Positions 34,205 through 43,954 are shown, numbered from the stretch's first letter. The stretch: 59,629 nucleotides of DNA from an uncultured Clostridium sp. (GCA_946500265.1 CAMMVE010000006.1:1-59629); one strand, 5' to 3'. A program made the numbers and translations. The notes: generated by a model not told the origin, from the sequence alone.

Positions 34205-35584
34205 ATGAAAAAAGGTTTTAAATTTTATATTGCATTATGGGGAGCAAAAGTTGGAACAGCATTATTGAAACTTCTAAGAAGAAATGCTACATTTTTCCCA
34301 GGAAAATTTGCGCTAAAAGTATGCCCTGATTTTATAGGGAAAATAGAAAAGCCTAAAACAATAGTTGCAGTAACAGGAACAAATGGAAAGACCACAGTTT
34401 GCAATATGATAGAAGATATTTTAAAAGATAATAATTATGTATTTATTGATAATAAATATGGCTCTAATATAGATGCAGGAATTGCAACTACTTTAATATC
34501 TGGTGCAAATTTTAAAGGAAAATCAAAGAAAGACTTAGCAATTTTAGAAGTTGATGAAAGAAGTTCTCCTAAAATATATCCATATTTAACACCTACATAT
34601 TTAGTTTGCACAAATTTATTTAGAGATAGTCTTATGAGAAATGCTCATACAGAATTCATATCTGAAATTTTAACAAAAAATATTCCAAAAGATACCACAT
34701 TAATATTAAATGGGGATGATTTAATTGCAAGTAATATCGCTCCAGAAAATAAAAGAATGTATTTTGGTATAGATAGGTTAGATACAGATATGGATAAATG
34801 CGAAAATATTGCAAGAGATATTATAGTGTGCCCAAAATGTAATGCAAAGCTAGAATATGATTATGTGAGATATAACCATATAGGAAAGGCTCATTGTCCA
34901 AAATGTGATTTTAAATCTCCAGATATAGATTATTTAGTTACAAATTTAGATTTAGATAATAAGAGAATGACTTTGAAAAATGGCAACTTAACAGAAGAAT
35001 ACGATTTAATAAGTGATAATATAATTAATATATATAATATTTTGACTGTAATTACAGTATTAAAACAGCTAGGGTTAAGCAGAGAACAGATAAACGAATC
35101 TTTGAAAAAACAAAAAATTGTTGATACAAGATATAGTGAAGAGACCGTAGAAGGAATAAAAGTAATTACTCATTTATCAAAGGGAATGAATCCTATTGCA
35201 TGTTCGAGAGTATTTGACTATGTAAGAAAATACAAAGGAAACAAAGTAGTAATATTGCTTTTAGATGATTTGCATGAAGCGGCAAAAGGAAGTGAGAATA
35301 CAGCATGGCAATATGATACTGACTATGAATTTTTAAACGATGGAAGTATAAAACAAATAATTATTGCAGGTGCTAGATATTTAGACGGCTATGTAAGATT
35401 AGAAATTGCAGGAGTAGATAAAAATATTGTTGTGCATCAGAGGGACGAGCTTTCGGCAATAGATAAGATAAAATTAGATGACATAGAAACAGTGTTTATA
35501 CTTCACGATTTATATGCGATGGAATTGAAAGAAGCGGTAAAAAATAAGGTAGAAGTAATAATAAAAGAAAAAAAGAAACAATAA
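34205..35584 (+). CDS. murT: MurT, Mur-ligase-like subunit of lipid II isoglutaminyl synthase
   Basis: MurT with GatD amidates D-Glu of lipid II. This 459-residue protein has the ATP loop VTGTNGKTT (residues 56-64), a LEVDERS motif, and the four-cysteine zinc ribbon CPKC..CPKC (Cys 209, 212, 231, 234). A C-terminal DUF1727 domain follows. In the stretch where family members usually read D-x-S-W (thought to hold the Asp completing the GatD triad), this protein reads ENTAW, with Asn near residue 365. The next gene is a GatD homologue that also lacks catalytic residues. The fold call is firm; amidating activity is doubtful. Confidence 0.9.
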   Translation: MKKGFKFYIALWGAKVGTALLKLLRRNATFFPGKFALKVCPDFIGKIEKPKTIVAVTGTNGKTTVCNMIEDILKDNNYVFIDNKYGSNIDAGIATTLISGANFKGKSKKDLAILEVDERSSPKIYPYLTPTYLVCTNLFRDSLMRNAHTEFISEILTKNIPKDTTLILNGDDLIASNIAPENKRMYFGIDRLDTDMDKCENIARDIIVCPKCNAKLEYDYVRYNHIGKAHCPKCDFKSPDIDYLVTNLDLDNKRMTLKNGNLTEEYDLISDNIINIYNILTVITVLKQLGLSREQINESLKKQKIVDTRYSEETVEGIKVITHLSKGMNPIACSRVFDYVRKYKGNKVVILLLDDLHEAAKGSENTAWQYDTDYEFLNDGSIKQIIIAGARYLDGYVRLEIAGVDKNIVVHQRDELSAIDKIKLDDIETVFILHDLYAMELKEAVKNKVEVIIKEKKKQ

Positions 35585-35631
35585 TCCAAATTGTAATTTT
35601 AAAATCAAAAATCGAAAGGATGTTATTAATA

Positions 35632-36336
35632 GTGAAAATAGAAATTTTATTTCCAGAATTTTGTAACCTATTTGGAGACATGTTTAATATGAAATATTTA
35701 AAAATGTGTTTACCAGATGCAGAATTTGTGGAAACAGCATTAGATGAAACACCTAAATTTGCCCAAGAAGATGTAAATATGATATATTTAGGACCTATGA
35801 CTGAAAAAACACAGGAAAAAGTAATAAATAAGTTATTACCTTATAAAAATAGAATAGAAGAACTTATTGAAAAGAATACAGTATTTTTATTTACAGGAAA
35901 TGCTTTAGAAGTTCTAGGAGATTACATAGAAAATGAAGATGGTTCAAAAATAAATGGTTTAGGAATTTTTCCAGTACATAGCAAAAGAGATATGATGCAT
36001 AGGCATAATAGCTATTTTATAGGAGAATTTGAAGATATAAAAATAGTCGGGTTTAAAAGCCAATTTACTATGATGTATGGAGATAATTCAGAGAATTATT
36101 TTGCAAAGGTAGAAAAAGGAATTGGATTAAATAAGGAAAGCAAGTTAGAGGGAATAAAGAAAAATAACTTTATAGGTACATACATAATTGGACCTATACT
36201 AATATTAAATCCATTATTTACAAAGAAAATTCTTAAAATGTTAGAAGTAGAACTAGAAGCAGATACTAAAATAGCACTCGAAGATGACACAATGGCAGCA
36301 TATGAAGCAAGATTAAAAGAATTAGAAAAATTATAG
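35632..36336 (+). CDS. GatD-like glutamine amidotransferase homologue without catalytic Cys and His
   Basis: GatD normally releases ammonia from glutamine for MurT, using a Cys in a CGGYQ motif and a His in GTYLHGP. This 234-residue protein aligns well (KIEILFPEFCNLFGDMFNM, INGLGIFPV, NNFIGTYIIGPILILNP). It reads FTGNALEVLG at the nucleophile site (Gly89 in place of Cys) and GTYIIGP at the His site (Ile186). It is therefore very unlikely to be a glutaminase. GTG 35632, 11 bases after GAAAGGA, gives the normal GatD N-terminus; ATG 35620 overlaps that site. It lies downstream of murT and is co-oriented with it. Confidence 0.85.
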   Translation: MKIEILFPEFCNLFGDMFNMKYLKMCLPDAEFVETALDETPKFAQEDVNMIYLGPMTEKTQEKVINKLLPYKNRIEELIEKNTVFLFTGNALEVLGDYIENEDGSKINGLGIFPVHSKRDMMHRHNSYFIGEFEDIKIVGFKSQFTMMYGDNSENYFAKVEKGIGLNKESKLEGIKKNNFIGTYIIGPILILNPLFTKKILKMLEVELEADTKIALEDDTMAAYEARLKELEKL

Positions 36337-36359
36337 AACTAGTATTTTCTAGCTATGTA

Positions 36360-36388
36360 TTGAAAATTCTATAAAAGTATGATATAAG
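36360..36388 (+). promoter_or_regulatory. Probable promoter of the rlmN operon
   Basis: TTGAAA (36360-36365) and TATAAG (36383-36388) with a 17-base spacer. Confidence 0.5.
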
Positions 36389-36426
36389 TTATGCATAGTT
36401 AATAAATAGAGAAATGAAGGTTTAAT

Positions 36427-37449
36427 GTGAAAAATATAAAAGATTATGATTTAGAAGACTTAAAAAAAGAATTAGAAAATATAGGTGAAAAGAAATTTAG
36501 AGCAGAGCAAATTTTTAAATGGCTTTACGTAGAAAAGGTAAAAGAATTTGATGAGATGACAAATTTGTCATTAGAACTTAGAGAAAAATTAAAGAATGAA
36601 TATGATATATGCAATTTCAAAATTCTTAGAAAACAAGAGTCTTCAGACGGAACAAAAAAATATTTATTTGATGTATTAGACGGAAACGCAATAGAATCAG
36701 TACTAATGGAATATCATCACGGAAGAACAATTTGTGTATCTTCTCAAATTGGTTGTAAAATGGGATGTAAATTCTGTGCTTCAACTGGTTTGAAATTTGC
36801 TAGAAATTTAACAGCAGGAGAAATTGTAGAACAAATTCTAGCAGTAGAACAAGATACAGGTTATAAAATTTCAAATGTAGTATTTATGGGAATAGGAGAG
36901 CCTTTTGATAATTATGACAATGTGATGCAAGCAATTAAAATAATCAATAATCAAAAAGGTTTAAGCATTGGAGCAAGGCATATAAGTATATCTACAAGTG
37001 GGTTAGTTCCTATGATATATAAATTTACAGACGAAGAATTACAATGCACTCTATCAATTTCTCTTCATGCAACAAATGATGAGAAGAGAAGTGAAATGAT
37101 GCCTATAAATAACAGGTATAACATAAAAGAATTGATGGAAGCATGTAAATACTATATAGAAAAAACAAATAAAAGAATATCATTTGAATATGCACTAGCT
37201 AAAGATAATAACGACAATTTAGATGATGCAAAAGAGTTAGTTAAATTGTTAAAAGGAATGTTATGCCATGTTAATTTAATACCAATTAATAAAATTGAAA
37301 ATGGCAAGTATACGAAAAGTTCAAATGAAAATATAATTAGGTTTAGAGATTATCTTAACGAAAAAGGTATTACAGCAACAATTAGAAGAGAACTTGGTTC
37401 AGACATTGATGCAGCTTGTGGGCAACTTAGAAGAAAGAACTTGAAGTAA
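36427..37449 (+). CDS. rlmN: 23S rRNA / tRNA A2503-A37 C2-methyltransferase RlmN
   Basis: A radical-SAM methyltransferase making m2A in 23S rRNA and tRNA. The 340-residue protein has the cluster motif GCKMGCKFCAST (CxxxCxxC near residues 110-117), VVFMGIGEPFDNYDNVM, ARHISISTSGLVPMI and the second catalytic cysteine in DAACGQLRRK near residue 331. GTG is the start, six bases after AAGG. It heads rlmN-prpC-prkC-rsgA-rpe, an order common in Firmicutes. Confidence 0.96.
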   Translation: MKNIKDYDLEDLKKELENIGEKKFRAEQIFKWLYVEKVKEFDEMTNLSLELREKLKNEYDICNFKILRKQESSDGTKKYLFDVLDGNAIESVLMEYHHGRTICVSSQIGCKMGCKFCASTGLKFARNLTAGEIVEQILAVEQDTGYKISNVVFMGIGEPFDNYDNVMQAIKIINNQKGLSIGARHISISTSGLVPMIYKFTDEELQCTLSISLHATNDEKRSEMMPINNRYNIKELMEACKYYIEKTNKRISFEYALAKDNNDNLDDAKELVKLLKGMLCHVNLIPINKIENGKYTKSSNENIIRFRDYLNEKGITATIRRELGSDIDAACGQLRRKNLK

Positions 37450-37596
37450 ATAAGTGAAAAAATTTAATAAAAAATTATTAAAATATTATGATAGAATAAA
37501 ATAAACAGTTGAGAAAAGTAAATAAAGCAAATAACAACAAAATAATGAAAAAATAATATATAAAAACAAAAATAAAGAAAGGTTAGGAGTAAAATA

Positions 37597-38319
37597 ATGG
37601 TTTTTGCTAAAACAGATATAGGAAAGGCACGAGAAATAAATCAAGACTATTACTATATCTCAGATGACACTGAAATTCCACAGTTATACATTTTAGCTGA
37701 TGGAATGGGAGGATACAAAGGCGGAGAAATTGCGAGTAGCCTTGCAGCAGAATCAGCTGCACGATATATAAAAAGCAATTTTAGTAGCAATTTAATAGAA
37801 AAAGAAGAAATATTAAAGCTTGTTGAAAATGCTGTTGAATATGCAAATATGGTAGTATATGAAAAATCAAAAGAAGTTGAAGAATTAGAAGGAATGGGTA
37901 CTACTTTAGAGATTTGTTTAATATATAATAATAAAGCATATATTGGACATGTTGGAGATAGCAGAATATATAGAATTAGAAAAGATGTAATTAGAAAGCT
38001 TACAAAAGACCACAGCTATGTGCAAAAATTGATAGAAGATAAAAAAATAACAAGAGAAGAAGCTAAATATCATCCAAAGAAAAATATGCTTACAAAAGCA
38101 CTTGGGTGTACGCCATATGTTGAACCAGATATTAGAGCTAGAAATTTTGAAAAAGGAGATATTTTCATAATGTGCTCAGATGGCTTAACAAACATGGTTG
38201 ATGAAAAACAAATATATGATATAGTAACTCGAGATATAGAAAAGGCAGCAGAAGAGCTAGTAAATGAAGCAAATGCAGCAGGTGGATATGATAATATCAC
38301 TGTTATTATAATAAAATAA
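37597..38319 (+). CDS. prpC: PP2C-type Ser/Thr phosphatase PrpC
   Basis: PrpC reverses phosphorylation by the PASTA kinase encoded next to it. The 240-residue protein has the metal-binding motifs ADGMGGYKGGE, GHVGDSRIYRI, LTKDHS and MCSDGLTNMV, and the final GGYDNITVIII. TTAGGAG precedes the ATG. prkC begins 17 bases after its stop. Confidence 0.95.
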   Translation: MVFAKTDIGKAREINQDYYYISDDTEIPQLYILADGMGGYKGGEIASSLAAESAARYIKSNFSSNLIEKEEILKLVENAVEYANMVVYEKSKEVEELEGMGTTLEICLIYNNKAYIGHVGDSRIYRIRKDVIRKLTKDHSYVQKLIEDKKITREEAKYHPKKNMLTKALGCTPYVEPDIRARNFEKGDIFIMCSDGLTNMVDEKQIYDIVTRDIEKAAEELVNEANAAGGYDNITVIIIK

Positions 38320-38335
38320 GAGGAGAAGATTAGTT

Positions 38336-40381
38336 ATGAACCTAGAAGGTAGATTAATAGGAAATAGGTATGAAATACTAGAGATAATCGGAAAAGGTGG
38401 TATGGCTACAGTATATAAAGCACAAGATAAAATATTAAAAAGATATGTAGCTGTTAAAGTTTTAAGAGAAGAATTCACAACAGACGAAGAATTTATAAGA
38501 AGATTTAACACAGAGGCACAGTCAGCAGCAAGCTTGGCTCATCAAAATATAGTTTCAATTTATGATGTTGGCTCAGAAGACGGAATATATTATATCGTAA
38601 TGGAACTTATTCAAGGAAAAACATTAAAACAAATAATTGATGAAGATGGAGTACTTCCTTGGAAATGGTCATTAGACATTGCAATACAAATTGCATCTGC
38701 TTTAGAAGTGGCTCATAAAAATAACATAGTACATAGGGATATAAAACCACATAATATTATAATCACAGAGGACGGAATTGCAAAAGTTACAGATTTTGGA
38801 ATTGCAAAGGCTGTTTCAAATTCTACAATTACCGCATTTGGAACGACAATAGGTTCAGTACATTATTTTTCTCCAGAGCATGCAAGAGGTGGATATACTG
38901 ATGCAAAGTCAGATTTATATTCACTTGGAGTTGTTATGTATGAAATGCTTACTGGAAGAGTACCTTTTGATGCAGATACACCAGTTTCAATAGCATTGAA
39001 GCATATGCAAGAAAAACCAATTGAACCTATAAAATTAAATCCATCAATACCATACTCAGTTAATAAAATAATTATGAAAGCAATGGAAAAGGATTTGAAT
39101 TTAAGATATCAGTCTGCTACAGAAATGCTTAAAGATTTGAACATGGCTTTGAAAAATCCGGAAGGAGATTTTGTAAGAACTTCATCAAATGATATGGCAT
39201 ATACACAAAGAATTGACACTATATCAGAAGAAGAATTAAAACAGGCAGAACAAAATAGAAACAAGGAAGATGGTCAATTCCAAAATAAAACAGGAAAGGG
39301 AAAAGACAAAAAAGAGGGATTTTTCAAAAAACATCCTGCAGCAAAATATATTATTATTGCAATAGTATTAATATTGATACCAGTTGTAGGGTTCTTTGGA
39401 ACACAAGCTATATTAAATGCTGGCAGAACAAAAGATGTTGCATTACCAAATTTTGTAGAAATGACTAGAGAAGAGGCAGAAAGAGCTGCAGAAGAAGCAA
39501 AATTACAATTAAATATATCAGAAGAGTTCAATTCTGATGTGGAAAAAGGCAAAGTTATATCACAAGAGCCACCTTTTGTTGAAGGATATACAGTAAAAGA
39601 AAATTCAACAGTTAATATTGTATTAAGTAAAGGTGAAAATATAAAAGAAGTGCCAAAGGTAATTGGCGAAGAACAGGAAAAAGCTGAGGAAATGATAAAA
39701 GAGGCAGAACTAGAGCCTGAAATTGTAGAAGAAGCAAGCAGCAAAGTAGAAGCAGGAATTGTAATAAGGCAAGACCCAGAAGCAGGAGAAGAGATAAATG
39801 CAGGAGAGACTGTAATAGTTTATGTAAGCAATGGTACAAAGCAAATTACAATGGAAAATGTAGTTGGACAAAAAGAAGCTGATGCAAAGAAAACATTAAC
39901 AGATTTAGGATTTGAAGTTAAAGTTGAATACAGTGAAGATACATCAAAAGATAATGGCGTAGTATTAGAACAAAGTATATCAAGTGGCACAAGTGTAGAC
40001 GATGGTTCAGAAGTAACACTTACTGTTAATAAGATAGTAGCTACAAAGAGTATTGACGTAGTTATAAACTTGAAAAAAATTACAGGAGGATACACAGAAC
40101 CAGTGCAAGATCCTAATTCAATAGAACCTCCAACAACGACAGAAAGCCCAACGGTTAATGTTGAGGTAAACTACAAAATAAATGGTGAGGTAGTAAAAAC
40201 TGAATATAGTAGTAATATTAGTAAAAACGAGGAAGCATACCGAACAGCTAATTCAAGTATCTCCGGTAAAGAAGGAGAGACAGTTAATATTGAGCTAATA
40301 GTAACTAATCCAGACGGAACAGATAAGTATCAAACAAGCAAAAGTGCAACATTTGGTACCGATACAACAGTAAACTTTTAA
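38336..40381 (+). CDS. prkC: PASTA-domain Ser/Thr protein kinase PrkC
   Basis: A membrane kinase that senses muropeptides or lipid II and controls wall metabolism and, in Bacillus, spore germination. The 681-residue protein has a Hanks-type kinase domain (GKGGMATVYKAQ, AVKVLREEF, HRDIKPHNIII, DFGIAKAV, SPEHARGGYTDAKSDLYSLG), a juxtamembrane basic linker, one membrane segment near residue 345 (YIIIAIVLILIPVVGFFGT), three PASTA repeats (each with the pattern GKVISQEPP / GIVIRQDPEAG / NGVVLEQSISSG) and a C-terminal beta-rich extension of about 100 residues. GAGGAGA precedes the ATG. Confidence 0.96.
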   Translation: MNLEGRLIGNRYEILEIIGKGGMATVYKAQDKILKRYVAVKVLREEFTTDEEFIRRFNTEAQSAASLAHQNIVSIYDVGSEDGIYYIVMELIQGKTLKQIIDEDGVLPWKWSLDIAIQIASALEVAHKNNIVHRDIKPHNIIITEDGIAKVTDFGIAKAVSNSTITAFGTTIGSVHYFSPEHARGGYTDAKSDLYSLGVVMYEMLTGRVPFDADTPVSIALKHMQEKPIEPIKLNPSIPYSVNKIIMKAMEKDLNLRYQSATEMLKDLNMALKNPEGDFVRTSSNDMAYTQRIDTISEEELKQAEQNRNKEDGQFQNKTGKGKDKKEGFFKKHPAAKYIIIAIVLILIPVVGFFGTQAILNAGRTKDVALPNFVEMTREEAERAAEEAKLQLNISEEFNSDVEKGKVISQEPPFVEGYTVKENSTVNIVLSKGENIKEVPKVIGEEQEKAEEMIKEAELEPEIVEEASSKVEAGIVIRQDPEAGEEINAGETVIVYVSNGTKQITMENVVGQKEADAKKTLTDLGFEVKVEYSEDTSKDNGVVLEQSISSGTSVDDGSEVTLTVNKIVATKSIDVVINLKKITGGYTEPVQDPNSIEPPTTTESPTVNVEVNYKINGEVVKTEYSSNISKNEEAYRTANSSISGKEGETVNIELIVTNPDGTDKYQTSKSATFGTDTTVNF

Positions 40382-40406
40382 TGAAATAGAAAAAATCATG
40401 AAACAT

Positions 40407-40431
40407 GGTGACAGATTTAAAATCTGTCACC
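40407..40431. repeat. Palindrome GGTGACAGATTT, family B variant
   Basis: GGTGACAGATTT and AAATCTGTCACC form a perfect palindrome after prkC. The copy at 42218 has GGGGACAGATTT with AAATCTGTCCC, a paired change (T-A to G-C), so pairing is conserved. Confidence 0.75.
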
Positions 40432-40489
40432 TAAGTTTAAATAAAAAGGAAGCAAAGATGAATTATATAAGAAAAGTGGAGGTACTTAG

Positions 40490-41362
40490 GTGCAAACAGG
40501 TATAGTTTTAAGTAACATATCAGATTTATATAAAGTAGAATTAAATAATATAGTATATGACTGTAATGCAAGAGGAAAATTTAAAAGTAACGATATAAGC
40601 CCAGTTTCAGGTGATATAGTTGATATAGACATAATTAACGATGAAAAGAAAACAGGTGTAATAACTAAAATTCATGATAGAAAAAATTACTTTAAAAGAC
40701 CTAAAATGGCAAATTTAAGCCAAATCATTCTAGTTGTATCTATGAAAATGCCTAAAGTAGACTTAGAACTATTAGATAAACAACTTATATTTGCGGAATA
40801 TAATCATGTAAAACCAATTATTTGTTTAAATAAAATAGACTTAGAAAATGAAGAAAAAATAGAATATATATCTAATATTTATACGCAAATTGGGTATAAA
40901 GTGATTAAAACTAATGCAAAAGAAGGAATAGGTGTTGAAGAACTAAAAAAAGAACTGCAAAATAATATAACAGCATTTTCAGGAAATTCGGGAGTAGGGA
41001 AATCCACTTTAATAAATAATATTCTTGAAACTGATATAACATTAGAGGGCGAAATTAGCAATAAAAATAAAAGAGGAAAGAACACAACAACTCAGGTTAA
41101 ATTATATAAAATAGATGAAAATTCATATGTGGCAGACACGCCAGGATTTTCAACATTTGATGTGAAAGAAATAGACAAAAAAGAATTAGCAAAATATTTT
41201 ATAGAATTTAGACCATATTTAAATAAATGTGAATATGGAGACTGTAGCCATATAAAAGAAGAAAAATGTGCTGTAAAAGAAGCAGTACAGCAAGGAAAAA
41301 TTTCTAAAGCAAGATATGAAAGATATTGCAAGTTATGGAACGAATATGTAAGTAAATATTAG
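40490..41362 (+). CDS. rsgA: Ribosome small-subunit GTPase RsgA
   Basis: RsgA is a circularly permuted GTPase for late 30S maturation. The 290-residue protein has an OB domain (GDIVDIDIINDEKKTGVITK), the permuted G motifs (LNKIDL, then FSGNSGVGKSTLINNIL, then DTPGFSTFDV) and the C-terminal zinc site (CEYGDCSHIKEEKCAVKEAV). The start is GTG, seven bases after GGAGG. A short frame from ATG 40458 (15 codons) overlaps the start. It lies in the prkC-rsgA-rpe block. Confidence 0.95.
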   Translation: MQTGIVLSNISDLYKVELNNIVYDCNARGKFKSNDISPVSGDIVDIDIINDEKKTGVITKIHDRKNYFKRPKMANLSQIILVVSMKMPKVDLELLDKQLIFAEYNHVKPIICLNKIDLENEEKIEYISNIYTQIGYKVIKTNAKEGIGVEELKKELQNNITAFSGNSGVGKSTLINNILETDITLEGEISNKNKRGKNTTTQVKLYKIDENSYVADTPGFSTFDVKEIDKKELAKYFIEFRPYLNKCEYGDCSHIKEEKCAVKEAVQQGKISKARYERYCKLWNEYVSKY

Positions 41363-41386
41363 TGTCGATTTGGGGACAGCCTTTAT
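41362..41386. repeat. Family B repeat fragment on the rsgA stop
   Basis: GTGTCGATTTGGGGACAGCC begins at the last base of the rsgA TAG. The same junction (TAG then TGTCG) is seen after alaS at 47132. Confidence 0.65.
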
Positions 41387-41468
41387 ATTAAAAATAATGG
41401 ATAAAAAATAGAACTAAAAAATATAATACTTGTGAGATAGTATAAAGAAATATCGGAGGTATTAAAAA

Positions 41469-42122
41469 ATGGAAGTTTCTACGTCAGTATTAACTGTAAA
41501 AAAAGATAATTGTATTAAAACATTTTATAATTTAGAAGCTGCTGGAACTGACTATTTTCACATTGATGTTATGGATGGTAAATTTGTCGAAGACGATACA
41601 TCAGCGCTTATGAAGGAATATTGCGAATATTTAAATAGCATTACAAATGTTCCTTTAGATGTTCACTTAATGGTAAGTGATGTGATGTCGTATATAAATA
41701 GCTACTTGGTATATGAACCAAGATGCATAACTGTTCATTACGAAGCGGCAAAAGATAGAGAACAACTTATGAATTGGATTAATTATATAAAAGAAAACAA
41801 TATAAAAGTAGGCATTAGTGTAAAACCACAGACAGATATAAAAGAGATTTATGAGTTACTTCCATATATTCATGTAGTTTTAATTATGACAGTTGAACCA
41901 GGCAAAGGAGGTCAGGCTTTAATACCAGATACTATTGAAAAAATTAGTAAGTTAAACGAGTATAGGCAGCAAAACAATTTAGAATTTGATATTGAAGCAG
42001 ATGGGGGAATAAATTCAGAAAACATAGAAAAAATGCGAGAAGCTGGCTGCGATATTGTAGTTGCAGGAACATATATTGTTAATTCGGAAAATTATAAAGA
42101 AGCAATTAATTCATTGAAATAA
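41469..42122 (+). CDS. rpe: Ribulose-phosphate 3-epimerase
   Basis: A pentose-phosphate pathway enzyme interconverting ribulose-5-P and xylulose-5-P. This 217-residue TIM barrel has YFHIDVMDGKFVED, LDVHLMVSD, VLIMTVEPGKGGQ and IEADGGINSENI. The metal His/Asp ligands in HIDVMDG and DVHLMV are kept. It begins with EVSTSVLTV where most have A-P-S. Last gene of the rlmN operon, with a GGAGGT site. Confidence 0.93.
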   Translation: MEVSTSVLTVKKDNCIKTFYNLEAAGTDYFHIDVMDGKFVEDDTSALMKEYCEYLNSITNVPLDVHLMVSDVMSYINSYLVYEPRCITVHYEAAKDREQLMNWINYIKENNIKVGISVKPQTDIKEIYELLPYIHVVLIMTVEPGKGGQALIPDTIEKISKLNEYRQQNNLEFDIEADGGINSENIEKMREAGCDIVVAGTYIVNSENYKEAINSLK

Positions 42123-42217
42123 GATAGATATAGGGACAGGACTAAATTTATACTTTACAAATTAGTGCTAAATTTAAATTTGACATCTTAAAATTAGTTA
42201 ATTTAATAGTGAAACAC

Positions 42218-42244
42218 TGGGGACAGATTTAAAATCTGTCCCTA
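42218..42244. repeat. Family B palindrome GGGGACAGATTT
   Basis: TGGGGACAGATTT and AAATCTGTCCCTA form a perfect stem in the gap after rpe. A further fragment, AGGGACAGGACTAAA, lies at 42131-42146. Confidence 0.75.
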
Positions 42245-42261
42245 AGTCTCCAAAAAATAAA

Positions 42262-42300
42262 AGATGTCGGCTGGAGATCTGTCCCCAAACCGACAATTTT
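42262..42300 (+). terminator. Terminator-like family B hairpin
   Basis: ATGTCGG pairs with CCGACAA around CTGGAGATCTGTCCCCAAA, and ATTTTTTATTTTACTTTTTT follows on the plus strand. It probably ends the rlmN-rpe transcription unit and faces the convergent membrane protein gene. Confidence 0.65.
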
Positions 42301-43644
42301 TTATTTTACTTTTTTCTCTCTTTTATATGCATTTACACATATAATACCAAGTCCTATCATAGCAATTATAAATCCTATAGGTCCGCCTACATAAGGAATA
42401 TATCTAATTAGATTTACAATTAAAACTATTAATAATGATAGCAATACATATGCTACATTTTTAGTAAATCCAAATTTATTAGCTAATAATTTACCAAGTG
42501 CCATGCTAAATACTGTAGAAGAAAGTACGTAGCCTAATATTAGGAATGCTATTGCAACTACTGCTGTAGATGCACCAAAGCCATATGTGAATAGTAGAAG
42601 GATTATGGCTGCAATAATTGTTGCAAAGAATACTAGTAATCCAATACCAAATGATAAGAAGCTTTTCTTAGCAATAATTTCACATATATTGTCTTTAAAC
42701 TTAGGAGCTATCCATAATAATATCATAATTACTATAAATGAAAGAACTAGAGCAGATATCAAGTTAGATACAACACTCCATACTCTTGCTGAATTATCTA
42801 CTTGAACAGCATTATATTTAATTTCTCCTCCTACTGAAGCTTCATTAATTTGACCTTCACTTGTTGAAGAATAAGTTAAGTTACCTTCAATTACAGGCTC
42901 ATCATTTTCAGCAATTTTTAATGTATTTGCTGCAATATAAGCATCACGTGATACTTGACCTTCTAAAGATATGTTGTTAGAAGAAAGATATAAATTCCTT
43001 GCAATTATACTTTTTTCAGATAAGCTGAAATTATCTGCCATAGCGTATACATAAGCTGCTATACCAGAAACAGTCATATCTGAAGCCAATGCGAAGACAT
43101 TTCCATGGATAATTGCACTTTCTTCAATAGTTAAATTACTTGCAAAAACAAAAAGGTCTCCATTAATTTCTCCTGAAACATTAACTGTTTGACCATATGC
43201 AAATACGTTTCCATCTACAACTTGAGAAATATCAAGATTTACATCAAATAAATATAAATCTGAATCTACAAACTCGTAGTCTGTTTCATACGATGCTAAA
43301 ACATCCTCATCAGGTGATGACATATCAGCTGCATCTGTAATTTCATCATCAGTAGACTGAGATATAGTTTCATTTACAACTGTTGAGCCCTCAACTTCAT
43401 TTCCAACAGTATGTGAAACTACATTATCTGTTGGCTCAGATGGTGCAGTACTATTTCCGCCTGTGCTGCTAGAAGTATTACCTACAGAATTATTTCCATC
43501 AACATTGTTTGAAACAGAAATAATATTATCAGATGATGTTACACTGTCTGGTGATGTATTATCTGTTGCAGACACTGTGCTAGAAAGAGTAATAAATAAT
43601 ATTAGAAAAACTGCTAATATTATTTTACTAAATTTAGTTTTCAA
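42301..43644 (-). CDS. Secreted/membrane polymer-forming (bactofilin-like) protein
   Basis: A 447-residue protein with a signal peptide (FSKIILAVFLILFITLSSTV), a long Ser/Asn/Thr/acidic linker to about residue 125, and a bactofilin-like beta-helix (VVDGNVFAYGQTVNVSGEIN, GDLFVFASNLTIEESAIIHG, NVFALASDMTVSGIAAYVYA). Four C-terminal membrane segments follow (LISALVLSFIVIMILLWIA and on). Such proteins are annotated as polymer-forming cytoskeletal; here the helix would lie outside the cell. The TTG start follows GGAGGG by six bases. Monocistronic on the minus strand. Confidence 0.75.
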   Translation of the reverse strand: MKTKFSKIILAVFLILFITLSSTVSATDNTSPDSVTSSDNIISVSNNVDGNNSVGNTSSSTGGNSTAPSEPTDNVVSHTVGNEVEGSTVVNETISQSTDDEITDAADMSSPDEDVLASYETDYEFVDSDLYLFDVNLDISQVVDGNVFAYGQTVNVSGEINGDLFVFASNLTIEESAIIHGNVFALASDMTVSGIAAYVYAMADNFSLSEKSIIARNLYLSSNNISLEGQVSRDAYIAANTLKIAENDEPVIEGNLTYSSTSEGQINEASVGGEIKYNAVQVDNSARVWSVVSNLISALVLSFIVIMILLWIAPKFKDNICEIIAKKSFLSFGIGLLVFFATIIAAIILLLFTYGFGASTAVVAIAFLILGYVLSSTVFSMALGKLLANKFGFTKNVAYVLLSLLIVLIVNLIRYIPYVGGPIGFIIAMIGLGIICVNAYKREKKVK

Positions 43645-43757
43645 AAAAATCCCTCCTCATAAAATATGCTTTTTAAAATACTAACATATTTTTATTAAAT
43701 TATATGATAATCATATAATTTTGAAGAGTCTTTGTCAATAATAATTAAGAATAATTT

Positions 43758-43833
43758 TGTCGTTTTGGGGACAGGTCTCCAGGCGACATCACCCATAAAA
43801 TATCCGCCTGTGACCTGTCCCCCAAACCACACT
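43758..43833. repeat. Family B repeat, long form
   Basis: TGTCGTTTTGGGGACAGGTC, TCCAGGCGACATC, then CCGCCTGTGACCTGTCCCCC. Arms GGGGACAGGTC and GACCTGTCCCC pair. The layout matches the copy at 47132 with a different inner segment. Confidence 0.8.
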
Positions 43834-43954
43834 TAAATTCTGGCAGAATAATATACGCATACTCTTTTATAAGAAATCTTTTGAATTTGTACATTTTCTA
43901 GATGGCATTTTCCATCTATTTGATATTTACAATTACACGAACAATTGATATTTA

